Position numbers and translations under genes: made by a program
Source of the DNA: Candidula unifasciata
Taxonomy: Eukaryota; Mollusca; Gastropoda; Stylommatophora; Geomitridae
Direction: 5' to 3'
Assembly (NCBI GenBank): GCA_905116865.2
Contig: CAJHNH020008543.1
Location: forward strand, 52,283 to 116,282
DNA length: 64,000 nt
Notes under the pieces: generated by a model
The model's input: only the letters and a program-made list of their open reading frames with translations
Told to the model about the DNA's origin: nothing
Databases searched by the model: none
In this document: positions 33,910-45,110 of the stretch, piece by piece
Layout of the letters: the number at the start of each line of letters is the position of its first letter
Position numbering within the stretch: position 1 is the stretch's first letter

Positions 33910-34780
33910 TTTTCAACGGAAGACGCTTTTCCCTTTGTTCTAGAAGAGTGCAGTAGCTACCCTGGATCATGGCAGGTTGTTGTTGTTACACTGTGACTCT
34001 ACCTCCGCCCACATTAGCCAACTCAGATACAGTAAAAATGTTCACAAAATCCCGCAGTAAACAGAAACACAGAAAACATAAACAACGATGAGTCGCTGAT
34101 TGAATGCGTAATTTGGTGAAGTAATTGTCGGGACATCACAGTAAATAGTTGATGTTTTCCGGTTGTTTCACACCAGAATTTAATCTTCATTACCCCAGTG
34201 AGAACACGTCACAGCGGCGTCCTTTCTTTATCCCTGAATTCCATCACTTATTTACCTTGTCGTCTGAGTCGGCTCTCTTTGTAGCGTTTCCCGTGAGTTG
34301 TCGGCTTCTGAATCACGACATCGACCAATCTACGACCTCATTACAGTTGCAACAAATAACACCTGTCACGAGCTTCTGCTAGCGTTTCTCACCTGTTTAC
34401 TCACCTTTACTCACTTAGATGGGATCGCCTGATTGACTTCCAAGCCCACTCCCCCCCCTTTCCCCCCACCCCATACCCAACAGGCCATGCCTGCTCACGG
34501 CAGAATTGATTCCGTTACTTGCGTCAGACCTTAGCCGTGCCTCAACCACGTGATTTACATCCCGGACCGGACCGATAACATCCCAGCCGTGATAACATTC
34601 CGTCGTAAAATATTCTCTCTTTTGCTTTCTCTATTTTTTGTCTCGTCCTTTCATGCTTTTCTTCTGTGTGTTTTTCAGCGTTTCCTTTTCCGCATTTTGT
34701 TTCGCTGTACATCTCTCTTTATTTCTTGGTGTCAGTTTACCTATTTCTGCTCTCTCAAAATGTCTTATGTTTACCTTCTC
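33910..34780. other. intergenic, no recognised gene
   Basis: Mixed composition with a C/T-rich patch at 34448-34475. Plus-strand open frames at 34149 and 34550 show no domain, signal peptide or splice context that I trust. Confidence 0.4.
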
Positions 34781-34789
34781 CCCTCTCTG

Positions 34790-35020
34790 TTACGGAGATC
34801 CATAAGGATCGTTGTTGGAGCTACGGAATTTGGACTTTGTACTACGGTATCTACAAGAGCAAGAGGACGGCCGCGGAAAAATGGATCGACAACATAAAAG
34901 ATACTCTACGCCTTCACGACATGACAATAGCCAGTGGCAGCCAACATGCACTGGATCGCAAATTATTCCTCCCCACGGGGCTTAACGGCAGAAGTGGTTT
35001 ATGATGATGATGATGATGAC
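34790..35020 (+). mobile_element. LINE 3' end fragment with (GAT)n tail
   Basis: The frame 34820-35000 reads SKRTAAEKWIDNIKDTLRLH in one frame and RARGRPRKNG in an overlapping one, showing a frameshift inside the typical RGRP-x-KxWIDNI motif at the end of non-LTR ORF2. It then reads DRKLFLPTGLNGRSG. It ends in gatgatgatgatgatga at 34996, a trinucleotide tail common in RTE-type LINEs. Confidence 0.75.
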
Positions 35021-35258
35021 TATGGTATCAATAGGCGGCTACCTGGTGATCACGTAACTGCAGTTACAACTTCATAGCGAACGGGTCACCCCATGTTTGT
35101 TCTGTTCCTGTGCCAACGAAAACCACACAGGATGTCAATTACTGCCCGTTGAGGAAAAATTGGATCGTTGCCCGAGCTACGGAATTAGTACCCCATACAA
35201 TGCTATAGGCAGGCGGCTAGTCGGTCTGTGGAAAGAGACCGAGACATATAATGTAAAA

Positions 35259-36424
35259 CAGTCAGTGTTCTTCAACCGGTGAGCTGCCGTCCACTGCCGG
35301 TTGGCAAAAAAGTCAAAGGGGACCACCAAAAATGTCTTCACAAGCATATAAGGCGATAGGATAGGTAGTTTTTGTTGTTGCAGACTTAGGTAGAGTTGTA
35401 ATCATTTTCGGTCGTGAGTGCAGCTAGTGCTGGAGAATCAGAAGTTTAACAAATGATTCATGACAATTCCCGCTCGGGTGAAATGACATATGACGTAAAA
35501 CATAATTCCGTAGCTATTCAGGTGGCTCTGTGTTGAGAGGCAGACGAAGTGCATGGGGAACGTCGAATGGACGTCGCTTAACCTGGCACATGATATCACA
35601 ACGTCTAGTTAGAGAATGGAGATAAAAACAGTCACTGCTGCCTTTCGCTAGGTTCAGAATCACCTGTATACGCATGTCGTAATTGTGACGGACTGACAGA
35701 GTATGTTGAGAAAGAAGAAGATAGACATGCTCCATGCAGAGTAGCAGGCATCATTTCCGAGATCCAGGATAGTTAGCGTCCTTTGGATATTTTTCTCAGA
35801 AATGCTGGTGTGTTAAAAAATGAGCAGGCAGATAGACTGGTCTGTTCTGCAGCACTTGGTGGTGAATTGATGTATAACAAACTAGATGTGAGCGCCCTTT
35901 CGGGGCGAGTGAACAGTGCGGAGGCACAAATAAATTATTACGGTCTAAGGAGAATGGCGCTGCACGGAGTTACCAGGGGATCTGTCCGACTATCAACACT
36001 CAAGGGAAAGGCGAAACAGATGTACTGTCGGACAGTTACTTGTACCATCAGCATTATAACTTTTTTTTTTTTTTTTTTGCCGATGAAGACGAGCGCTTAT
36101 AGGAGTATCCCGAGTGTTATGATGTCGATTCTTAATTCAACATTCAACTTTTGCCATTTGTAGGATTCCCCCCCCCCCCCCCCCCCCATTCCCTTTAATT
36201 CTTTCTCCTCAGAAACTTGTTTTCTCAACGATGAGATTGAAAAGATGTCGCATCAACCAAAATTGTAATTATGTGGCATAAAAAACGGCATCGAATTTTG
36301 CAAATAAACTTATATCTACATTTGTCTTTTTTTTTTTTCTATCTTTGATTACCTATCAGGTGGGCCGCGAAGTTATTTCCAATGGCTTGGTGGGCCGCCA
36401 GTGTCAAAATGTTGAGAAACACTG
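35259..36424. mobile_element. hAT-type non-autonomous element with nested RNase H retroelement fragment
   Basis: The left end is cagtcagtgttcttcaac and the right end, complemented, is cagtgtttctcaacatt, the classic hAT terminal pattern. Flanks atgtaaaa (35251) and atgtgaaa (36425) match at 7 of 8 positions. The interior contains the retroelement fragment 35740-36165. No hAT transposase is recognisable. Confidence 0.6.
35740..36165 (+). mobile_element. retroelement 3' fragment with RNase H tail, copy 1
   Basis: The frame 35795-36060 reads AGVLKNEQADRLVCSAALGG, then VNSAEAQINYYGLRRMALHG and STLKGKAKQMYCRTVT. The HAGV-x-NEQADRL pattern is the last conserved block of a retrotransposon RNase H; here the usual upstream catalytic part is missing. 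A second copy lies at 46884-47299. Both end with cgattcttaattca(a/g)catt. Confidence 0.7.
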
Positions 36425-36439
36425 ATGTGAAACACAACT

Positions 36440-37170
36440 CACTGGAGTCGATGCTCTTGGCTTTCAATCCCTCTTTCAAACCGCATGAGACAACAAAGTG
36501 CCGACGGTCCACTACTCATTTGTACCTACATTTCATAGTAATATCAGCAATGTAAATATCAGACTATATAGCGTATTGTTTGACAGTGAGAACTGGAATT
36601 CATGGAAATACGTTCAAATATCAGTCTTCTGCGTTAGTCGTCTTTCAGTGAGAAACAAAATTCATGGAAATATGTTCACAAATCCAGCGTTTCCACACCC
36701 GGCCTGTTGAGACTGCCAGGATGGGCGATCCCACTGCTGCCTCTAATCTGGTTTGACTGCTTAAACATATACAGAACCTACAAGCGTTAAGTTGGTTGTT
36801 TGTCACTGCTGTCTGTAGCGGCCGATAGACGCGTACTTTTGGGAAACTGAATCATTTTGTTGATGATTGATAGCCGGAGCCTGGGGTAAAACTACTATGT
36901 ATTAGTTATCATAGCATTATAATATACAAGTCAACGGATGCAAGAGTATACTTATCACATTGCAATAGAGCAGTTAATCAATGCGAGCGGTACTTATCAC
37001 ATTCATTGTAACTGCGCCATCTGAAGTGGCGCCGGCATGAAACAGAAAACACCAACGGTCACTCATATGGTTTTCTTATGTACTTGGCTATAACCAGGAC
37101 TTTTTGTCTTTCTAGAAAAGGGACCTCACCACAAAGGGTCTTTAAAAATTGCAGGTGGTAAGTAGTGTTT
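36440..37170. other. intergenic, no recognised feature
   Basis: AT-rich, unique-looking sequence. Only short open frames. Confidence 0.4.
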
Positions 37171-37174
37171 AAAA

Positions 37175-38211
37175 CAGTGGTCTCTCATATGGAGCGTTCC
37201 CTCCCCTCCTCCCTAAGAGACACCATAAAGTGTCAATAGGGAGGGGAGGGGAGCGAAAAGCAGTTCTTAAATTGAAAGCATTTGTACTTGAATAATCTAC
37301 CAGGTTGACATTTATTTTCAGCTCAATTATAAACAAACTGTAATCTATTTATAAAACAATTAAAGAAAAAAAAACTTTTTAAAAAGACGTTATTGCATTC
37401 TTGAGCAGTCTGTGCGTCTGCTGATTTTGGCGATTTGAAGTGTAAGGTTTAAGTCTTTCTCATGAAATAGAATGAATGATCAGTATCATGCATTTACTGA
37501 CAACTCATGTGCCTTTTCTTGGCATTTCTTACATATTTTTCTTCCTTTAAAGTTATAAATAATTTGAGCTGAAATCTTCAAGGACAACATGACAACATTA
37601 TTATAATCTACTGGTCTCAACCCTGAAAAGTGGCGGGAGGGGTGGGGGGGGGGGGGGGGGGGGGCGCGCTAAGAGGATGTGAGGAAGTTTCAAGGGGGCG
37701 TCAAGGCATTTTGAAATTAAGTGCATTCGGACTTGTAATAATCAGATTTTTGGCTTGAACAGTCATGAAAACATGCTATGCTAGCTTTTTTGGGGAGAGT
37801 GATCTACGCTGTGCCTTGTCCGACACCAGACCAAACATTGCAGATATCATCAAGACATAACAGTGTCTGTGAACCAACACATAACACACTAAATTACCAG
37901 TTGCTTCTGTTTGTTTCATTAGTTATGTGACATTTTGAATTTCGTGCGTGTTTTTTTTTTAAACAAGTTCTTGTTAACGGTGCTTGGAATTTTTCTGTTT
38001 TTTTTCTTTGTAATGACAGTTTGTTATGCTGGGTGGTTGGGGCAGAAAAAAAAAAGGGGGGGGGGGGCGGGTGGGAGTTGTCTTGTCTTACACTCAAAGT
38101 GAGGTGGTGGTGGTGAAGGGAGTTTTGTCTTACTCTCATGGAAGGGTGGGTAGGGGAGTTTTGCCTTACACTCAAGGGGGCGCGACCGGAAAAAAAAGTT
38201 TAAGACCACTG
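37175..38211. mobile_element. probable non-autonomous hAT element (1.0 kb)
   Basis: The left end cagtggtctctcatatgg and complemented right end cagtggtcttaaactttttt are of hAT type. Inside there are poly-G runs (37640, 38055) and repeats of gttttgtcttacactcaa. The flanking octamers gtttaaaa and ctctaaat match poorly, so the age is high or the call is wrong. Confidence 0.45.
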
Positions 38212-38394
38212 CTCTAAATGATCTATTGAAAGAAAATTTCATTTAAAATATAGTCAAAGAGAATTACATTGGTTGGGAAAGAGGAGGCGCTTTATTGAGG
38301 CCCCGGCAGATTGTGAGGCGCTATGCTCTAGCTTAGTTAGCTTATACCTAGCGCTGAGTTGATACCAATACTAACAGTTGGGTGTCTTGTTCCC

Positions 38395-38545
38395 ATCTCA
38401 GGATTACGAGACAAAGTGATTGATGTTAAACCTCACCAGGATATCACACTCAGCGATAAACACCCGGTAACACAAAGTGCCACCATTCGGATGAGGATCG
38501 CTCGTGGAGAGGTCCCAGAAACCCCGTTCAACCGTTAGGTAGTAT
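38395..38545 (-). repeat. dispersed repeat family F, copy 4, inverted
   Basis: The complement reads gggtgtttatcgctgagtgt and gggtttctgggacctctcc, in reverse order relative to 31500-31990 as expected for an inverted copy. Confidence 0.7.
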
Positions 38546-38639
38546 TAGGATGAGACATCAAAATAACGAAAAACTCTTCCCTAATGGGGACAGAGAGTAT
38601 ATATGGAGACAACCCCCTTCCCCCGTTGACGACGCGGGA

Positions 38640-38910
38640 CCAACAGCGCGTTGTCATTGGTCGCCGATATAAACAGTTTCCATAGAGACGCATCGAAGCG
38701 CTATGGCGGTTGTGTTTGGAAGAAGGTGTGGAGTGACACTGAACGATGAAACTAACTCCTATCCGCACCCCCTCCCCCAACCCACGTGCTGATAGACAGA
38801 TGCTAGAGAATGGGCCAAGTTCTAGGAACAAGAGGGTTGTCGTAGTTAGAACACTCACTGTGGGTGGTATAAAACCAGAGCCGTCTGCCAGTTCCGACCT
38901 TAAGCGTGCC
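38640..38910 (+). promoter_or_regulatory. promoter-like block (inverted CCAAT, TATA box), possibly from an LTR
   Basis: An inverted CCAAT (attggtc, 38656) and a good TATA box (ggtataaaacc, about 38866-38876) lie in order on the plus strand. Downstream, tgacatttcggtgac (about 38964-38978) resembles the LTR end and primer-binding site of Gypsy-type elements. No gene follows that I can recognise. It may therefore be a solo LTR remnant rather than a host promoter. Confidence 0.3.
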
Positions 38911-39297
38911 CTTTCTTCTGTTGAAGTCACTTGTGGAGGTGAAGAGACAAGTTTCAGCCCGTGACATTTCGGTGACAACAACCTTCAGCAGATTTCTCGG
39001 GTTTTCTAACGGATAGAAGCGACCAAGTACAGGTCAGAATATGCCTGTTTTCATTTCTATTGTGTGTAACCCTTGTCTGTGTTGGCTGACTGTAACTGCC
39101 TGGTGTAATCTCTCTGGTCACGTCAGATAGTTGATTGCATGTTACAACGATGTTTGTGTCGGTGAGTTATTCGTAAAAGTAAAGTACCATTTTCACTCAG
39201 TGGTCATCGAACATATGATGCTAACGGATGTCCCATATAATTCATATCTATAATAATATACTCTACACGTTGAGAAAGTTAGATGCATATTTTTTAC

Positions 39298-39497
39298 AGG
39301 ACATCGCAGAACCAACCCCAGCATTTTTTGGCTGTTAAGGTTTTTTAAGGCAAATTTACGTCTAGTAGTTTGCCATTGCTTCTGGACGGTCGGCTTCTTG
39401 ATACCACTGTCGAAACCAACGCATGACCCAAGGCCCGCAGCTGGGATCGAACCCGGCAAACCGGCATTACGAAGCGCAATGCCTAAGCCACAGATAC
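39298..39497 (-). mobile_element. SINE-like repeat family E, copy 2
   Basis: Shares agtagtttgccattgcttct, gataccactgtcgaaacc and cagctgggatcgaacccggc with 30759-30972. The complement of the last block contains a perfect polymerase III B box (ggttcgatccc). Confidence 0.8.
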
Positions 39498-39599
39498 TCT
39501 ACACGATTACCATTATTTTGAAAACACATTTAGATGCGCGTCCACTGATAAAGAACGCATAGAAGCACAGTGGATTTACGCTTGTAAAGGCGCTGTTCA

Positions 39600-39822
39600 T
39601 TTTGAAAGAATGTCAGATGACAGGGAAGTGAAAACGGTATACACAAGGGAGATGAATGGTCGTAGACAACGAGGCAGACCAAGAAGACGACGGAGAGAAA
39701 ATGTCCAGACAGACCTGCAAACACTTGGTGTCACCAACTGGAAAGAGAAGGCCAACCAGAGAGATGAATGGAATCGTGTGATATCTGCAGCAATGAACCT
39801 CGAGGGCTCGGAATGCTGAAGA
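39600..39822 (+). mobile_element. LINE ORF2 C-terminal fragment
   Basis: The open frame 39610-39819 reads MNGRRQRGRPRRRRRENVQT, then TLGVTNWKEKANQRDEWNRV and ISAAMNLEGSE before a stop. This is the typical end of a RTE/Jockey-like reverse transcriptase ORF (RGRPRxRW ... A-x-DR-x-x-W-x-x-V). The frame is intact over this part. It is followed immediately by a (GAA)n array. Confidence 0.82.
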
Positions 39823-39962
39823 AAAAGAAAAAGAAGAAGAAGAAAAAAAAAGAAGAAGAAGAAGAAGAAGAAGAAGAAGAAGAAGAAGAAGAAGAAGAAG
39901 AAGAAGAAGAAGAAGAAGAAGAAGAAGAAGAAGAAGAAGAAGAAGAAGAAGAAGAAAAATAA
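39822..39962. repeat. (GAA)n microsatellite joined to a LINE 3' end
   Basis: About 40 GAA units start within 15 bases of the LINE stop codon. Confidence 0.98.
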
Positions 39963-40037
39963 GAACAAGAACAAGAACAAGAAAGGCGCTGTTGATATGT
40001 TTTTTCCCTCTGCTCGGAAACTTATGTCAAGCAAAAG

Positions 40038-40284
40038 TTTCTTCTCCACGCCTTCATGCGCACTGGGCATATAGGGCTAGACCTATATTTTATAGACCAG
40101 ATGACAGATGTGGTGAACATCACTCCTGCCGCCTTTATGTCCCAGGACTTTACCTGGGACCCATTTTAAGGCTGGGTCGACCTGTAAGCCAAGGTCATTT
40201 TGGGAGGACAAAAAGTCAGTCTCTATCAAGACCTGAAGCCGCGACATTCTGAACTTCTAGCCGCTACAACACGGCGGCTGCAAA
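40038..40284 (-). mobile_element. tRNA-derived SINE (family B), minus orientation
   Basis: The plus strand begins cacgccttcatgcgcactgg then gcatatagggctagaccta, the complement of the family B 3' end. It finishes with gccgctacaacacggcggct, the complement of the tRNA-like head. It matches 29853-30135 and lacks that copy's T-rich expansion. Confidence 0.85.
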
Positions 40285-40601
40285 AACTTTTGCCACACCC
40301 TAAAATGGACGAACAACCGAAATTCTCCACCGGGTTCACAGCCAGTGGAGGGTTATGTGTCAAATTCATCATCATCATCTTCTTCTTCATTTAAATATTA
40401 TTATTATTTGTATGATTATTATTACGAAAAGGCTTCTTCCTGGTCAGGGCGACAGTCAGCGAATTCACGTATACGGAAGATCTTTAAGACAGTTCATCGG
40501 AGAATTTTAATGTATGGGGTATTCCCCAAGTTAGTTTCGTATTCACGATCACCCGCTTAGGCTGTTTCTGCAGGTTTAGTGTGGACGGGCTGACTGTCTT
40601 T

Positions 40602-40776
40602 CAGGGCTATTCAACTGGCAGCCCGCGGGCCAAATCTGGTTCGAGGAGGCCTAGTAAGTGGCTCGCAGATCATCGCCATTTGCATTGTAATAAGAATTGT
40701 TCTATGCTGGATCTCGGGCTCTTGGCGATCCCTGTTTTTAAAAAAATCTGGCCCCTGAGCAGACTTAGTTGAATAT
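40602..40776. mobile_element. hAT-type MITE-like repeat, copy 1
   Basis: It starts cagggctattcaactggc, continues gcccgcgggcc and ggttcgaggaggcctagtaa, and ends near gacttagttgaat. The copy at 47904-48067 has the complete right end (cttagtcgaacagccctg), the inverted partner of the left end. Confidence 0.65.
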
Positions 40777-40949
40777 TTATTTTTTAAATTCTATCCGGTC
40801 TCTACAACGAAAGTTGGCTATAGTGTGCAGTCTACAGTCTACAGACTGAAAACACTTTCCGCGGCTTCACAATAATGAAGTGATGCCAAAAGACGAAGAA
40901 TACTTATTGAAACTTATGGAAAGAGGGAATTAAATGGTATGATAGAATA

Positions 40950-41285
40950 ACTAATGTAGAGCTTTGGAAGAGAACTAAACAGGCTCCAGTGGACCAACAG
41001 GTGAGGACAAGACGCTGGCGTTGAATAGGACACACGCTGAGAAAACAAGAGAACAGCATAACTAGAATGTCTTTGCATTGGAACCCACAGGGGCATAGGA
41101 ATAAAGGAAGGCAAAAAACACATGGAGAAACAGAGCTGGAGAATGAAGTTAGAAAGATGGGGAGGAGGGACATGGGAAGAGCTCCCATGTAATGGCGAAG
41201 GATATTTAGAACGACTTGGCGTGAGTTTGGTTGAGGGCCTCTGCCTCTATTGGAGGGATAGAAAGGCAGAAGAAGAGACTAATGG
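40950..41285 (+). mobile_element. LINE ORF2 C-terminal fragment with frameshifts
   Basis: Plus frames read LWKRTKQAPVDQQVRTRRWR, a stop, then [40 protein letters not shown] and [11 protein letters not shown]. This is the well-known terminal module of RTE/CR1-like LINEs (RRWxWIGHTLRK ... WNPQGxRxxGRPxxTW). The last part LCLYWRDRKAEE lies in another frame. It runs straight into the GGA/TTC tract. Confidence 0.88.
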
Positions 41286-41289
41286 AACA

Positions 41290-41901
41290 GCGATTTTTTT
41301 TCGAATTTTACAAGGCAGGAGGAGGAAGGAGAGGAGGAGGAGGAGGAGGAGGAGAGGCTTCTTCTCTCTTCGGAGGTTCATCTTCTTCTGAGTCTCTTCT
41401 TCTTCTTCTTCTCTTCTTCTTCTTATCTCTTCTTCTTTCGTCTTCTTCTCTTCTTCTCTTCTCTTCTTCTAGGAGGAGGATCTTCTTCCTTCTTCTTCTT
41501 TTCTTCTCTTCTTCTTCTTCTTCTTCTTCTTCTTCGGAGGAGAGGAGGAGGGGCGGAGAGGTATCTTTTCTTCTTCTTCTTCTTCTTCTTCATTTCTCTG
41601 AGAGAGGAGGAGGAGGAGGGCTTCTTCTTCTTCAGGAGAGAGGAGGAGGAAGGAGGGGAGGAGCTTCTTTTCTTCTCTTCTTCTTTCTTCTTCTTCTTCT
41701 TCTTCTTCGGAGGAGGAGGAGGAGGATGAGGAGAGATCATTCTTCTCTTCTTCTTCTCTTTTCTTCTTCTTCTTCTGTCTTCTCCTTCTTATTGTTCTCT
41801 TAGGAGGAGAGAGCTTCTTTCTTCTTCTTCTTCTTCTTCTTCTCTCGAGGAGGTAGGAGGAGAGGAGGAGGAAGGAGGGAGGAGTAGGAGTTCTTCTTCT
41901 G

Positions 41902-41932
<31 letters not shown>

Positions 41933-44930
41933 TTCTTCTTCTTCATTCCTCTTCTTATTCTTCTTCTTCTTCTTCTTTATTCTTCTCTTCTCTTCTTCTT
42001 CTTCTTATTCTCTTCTTCTTCTTCTTCTTCTTCTTCTTCTTCTTCTTTTTCTTTCTTCAGGCGGAGGAGGAGGATGGGAGGAGGAGGAGAGCGAGGCGGA
42101 GGAGGTTCTTCTTTCTTCTTCGGAAGGAGAGGAGGAGGAGGAGGAGGGGAGGAGGGGATGGGAGGAGGAGGGAGAGAGAGGAGGGGAGGAGGAGGTAGGA
42201 GAGGAGGTAGGAGGAGGGGAGGAGGAGGGAGAGAGGAGGAGAGAGGAGGAGAGAGGAGGAGGAGGAGAAGGAGGAGGCAGGAGGAGGGATCTTCTCTTTC
42301 TTCTTCTTCTTCTCTTCTTCTAGAGGAGGAGGAGGGAACTTCTTTCTTCTTCTTAGGAGGAGGGAGGAGGCTCTTCTTCTTCGGTGAGGAGGAGGAGGAG
42401 GAGGAGGAGGGCTTCTTCTTCTTCTTCTTCGGGGGGTAAGAGAGGAGGAGGAGGAGGAAGGAGGAGGATGGATGAGAGGAGGAGCGAGGAGGATCTAGGA
42501 GGGAGGAGAGGAGGAGTCTTCTTCTGAGGAGAGGAGGAGGAAGGGGAGGAGATGAGGAGGAGGAAGGAAGGAAGGAGGAGGAGGGGGATGGAGGAGGAGG
42601 AGGAGGGGAGGTCTGAGGAGGAGAGGAGACGAGCTTATTCTTCTTCGGAGGAGGAGGAGGAGGAGGAGGCAGGAGGAGGAGGAAGAGAAGGAGCGAGGAG
42701 GACGAGGAGGAGTTCTTCTTCTTCTTCTTCTTCTTCTTTCTAGGAGGAGGAGGAGGAGGAGGAGGAGTAGGAGAGAGGAGAGGAGAGGAGTAAGGAGGAG
42801 GAGGGGAGGCGGAGGAGGAGTTCTTCTTCTTCTGAGTCTTCTTCTGAGGAGGAAGGACGGAGGAAGGAGGAGGGAAGGAGGGGATGGAGGAGGAGGAGGG
42901 AGGAGGAGGAGGAAGGAGGATTCTTCTTATTCTTCTTATCTTAGGATGGGAGGAGGGGAGGATTCTGGATCTAGGGAGAGAGGAAGGAGGAGAGGAAGGA
43001 GGAGGAGGAGAGAAGAGAGGAGGAATGAGGAGGAGGAGGAGTGAATGGAGGAGGAGGAGGAGGCGAGGATGGAGGAGGGAGGAGGCGGAGGAGGAGGAGG
43101 TCTTATTTTCTTCTTCTTCCTTCGTTCTTCTGGAGGATGGTGGAGGATGAGAGGACGGAGGAGGTAGGGGAGGGAGGAGGAGGTCTGAGGAGGAGGCAGG
43201 AGGAGGCGCGAGGAGGATTCTCTTAAATTCTAGGAGGAGGAGGAGGATGAGTGAGGAAGGAGGGGGAGGAGGAGGAGGGTTCTCTTCTTCTTCTCTTCTT
43301 CTTTCTTTTCTTATTCTTCTTCTTCTTCTATTCTCGTTCTTCTTGAGAGAGGAGGGGAGGAGGAGGATTCTTCTTCGTCTTCTTCTTACTTCTTCTGGAG
43401 GAAGGCTTCTTAGGAGGAGGTAGGATCTTCTTCTTCTTCTTCTTATTCTTCTTCTTCGTGAGGAGGAGGAGGAGGAGGAGGAGCGATTCTTCTTCTTCTT
43501 CAGGATTCTTTTATTCTTCTTCTCTTCTTCTTCCTCTTCTTCTCTTCTTCTTCTTCTTCTTCTTAAGCGGAGGAGGAGGACTTCTTAGGTATGAGGAGTA
43601 GGTCTTCTTCTGAGGCAGGAGGAGGATCTTCTTCTTCTTCACCTTCTTCTTCTTCTTCTTCTTCTTCTTCTTTTCTTCTTCATTCTTCTTCTTCTTCTTC
43701 TTCTTCTTCTTCTTCTCTTCTTCTCTTCTTCTTCTAGGATGCATTATTCTGAGGTTCTTCTTCTTCTCTCCCTTTCTCTTCGTCTTATCTTTTCTTCTTC
43801 TTATTCTCTTCTTCTTCTGTCTTCTTCTTCTGTCTCTCTTCTTTTTTCTTCTTCTTCTTCGTCTATCTTCTTTCTTCTTCTATCTTCTTCTTCTTCTTCT
43901 TCTCTATCTACTTCTTCTTCTTCTTCTTATTCTTCTTCCTTCTTCTTCTTCTTCTTCGTTCTTCTTCCGTCCTTCTTACTTCTTCTTCTCTTCTTCTACT
44001 TTTCTTCTTCTTCTTCTTCTTCTTCTTTCTCTATTCTTCTCTTCTTCTCTTTCTCTTCTTATTCTTCTTCTCTTCTTATTCTTCTCCTTCTTCTTCTTCT
44101 TCTTCTTCTTCTTCGTCTTCTTCTTCTCTTTCTTTCTTCTTCTTCTTCTTCTTCTCTTCTTTCTTCTTCTTCTTCTTCTTCTTCTTCTTCTTCTTCTTCT
44201 TCTTCTTCTTCTCTTTTCTCTTTGTCTTCCTTATTCTTTTCATTCTCTTCTTCTTCAGTACTTCTTCTCCTTTTTTCATCTTCTTCTTCTTCTTCTTCTT
44301 CTTCTTCTTCTTCTTCTTCATGAGTTCTTCCTCTTCTCTTCATCTTCTTCTTCTCTTCTTCTATTCTTCTTCTTCTTCTTTCTCTTCTTCTTCTTTTCTT
44401 CTTCGGCAGGTCTCTACTTTTTCTTCTTCTGTTTCTTCTCTTCTCTTCTTCTTTTTCTTCTTTTCTGGTCTTCTTTCTTCTTCTATTCTTCTTCTTCTTC
44501 TTCTTCTTTCTCCTACTTCTTCTTTCTTCCTTAGAAAGTCTTTCTCAAAAGCTTCTTCTCTTCTTCTTCTTCTTCTTCTTCTTCCATCTTCCTTCTCTTC
44601 TTCTTCTTCTTCTTCTCCGTATATCTAAACGTCGTCTCTTCTTCTTCTATACTCTTCTTTTCTTCTTATTCTTCTTCTTCTTCTTTTTCCAGGCCATTCC
44701 TATTCTTCTTTGTCCAACTTCTCTTCTTCTTCTTCTTTTCCTCGGTCTTCTACTTCTTCTTATTCTTCTTTTCTTCTTACTTCTTTTCTTCTTCTTATTC
44801 TATTCTTCTTCTCCTTCTTCTTCATCTTTCTTCTTATTTCTTCTTCTGCCTCTTCTTCTTCTTCTCTTCTTCTTATCTTCTTCTCTTCTTCTTCTTCTTC
44901 TTTTTTCTTCTCATTTTCTTCATTCTTCTT
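41290..44930. repeat. 3.6 kb purine-pyrimidine tract of mixed GGA and TTC units
   Basis: From 41310 to about 43500, blocks of (AGG)n and blocks of (TTC)n alternate on the same strand every 20-150 bases. From about 43500 to 44925 the tract is mostly (TTC)n with C/T interruptions. Small non-repeat islands lie near 44400-44420, 44520-44555 and 44620-44640. Long Ser/Leu, Glu/Lys or Arg-rich open frames on both strands are artefacts. Confidence 0.95.
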
Positions 44931-44934
44931 GTTC

Positions 44935-45110
44935 ACCGACTGGAATTCCGGCAGTAAGTCAGGCTGGTCATTCCAATTGTACATTTGGTTTACCTCGACC
45001 TGAGTTTTTGCGTGTACATCCGTTATTACTGGCTTATTTGTTCTCAGTTTCTCGTCCCGAATCTCCGGCAGGTCGTAGTCTCCGACTTCAAGAAACACAA
45101 TCTTCTTTTC
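44935..45110. repeat. dispersed repeat related to 5743-5885
   Basis: Shares accg-ctg-gaattcc, acctgagtttttgcgtgtac, atccgtt and ccgacttcaag in order with the intronic block of URB1. On the minus strand both can be read as LEVG...LP-x(n)-LPEF-like peptides, suggesting a common retroelement protein that I cannot name. Confidence 0.5.

Noticed and set aside
34149..34382. 77-codon plus-strand frame
   Set aside because: Length is within chance expectation for this composition and nothing in it is recognisable.
38535..38981. 148-codon minus-strand frame
   Set aside because: No signal, domain or splice context. It overlaps the family F repeat and a promoter-like block read on the other strand.
41231..45003. 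Poly-Ser, poly-Leu, poly-Glu/Lys and Arg-rich frames
   Set aside because: Translations of GGA/TTC repeats in all phases and both strands.
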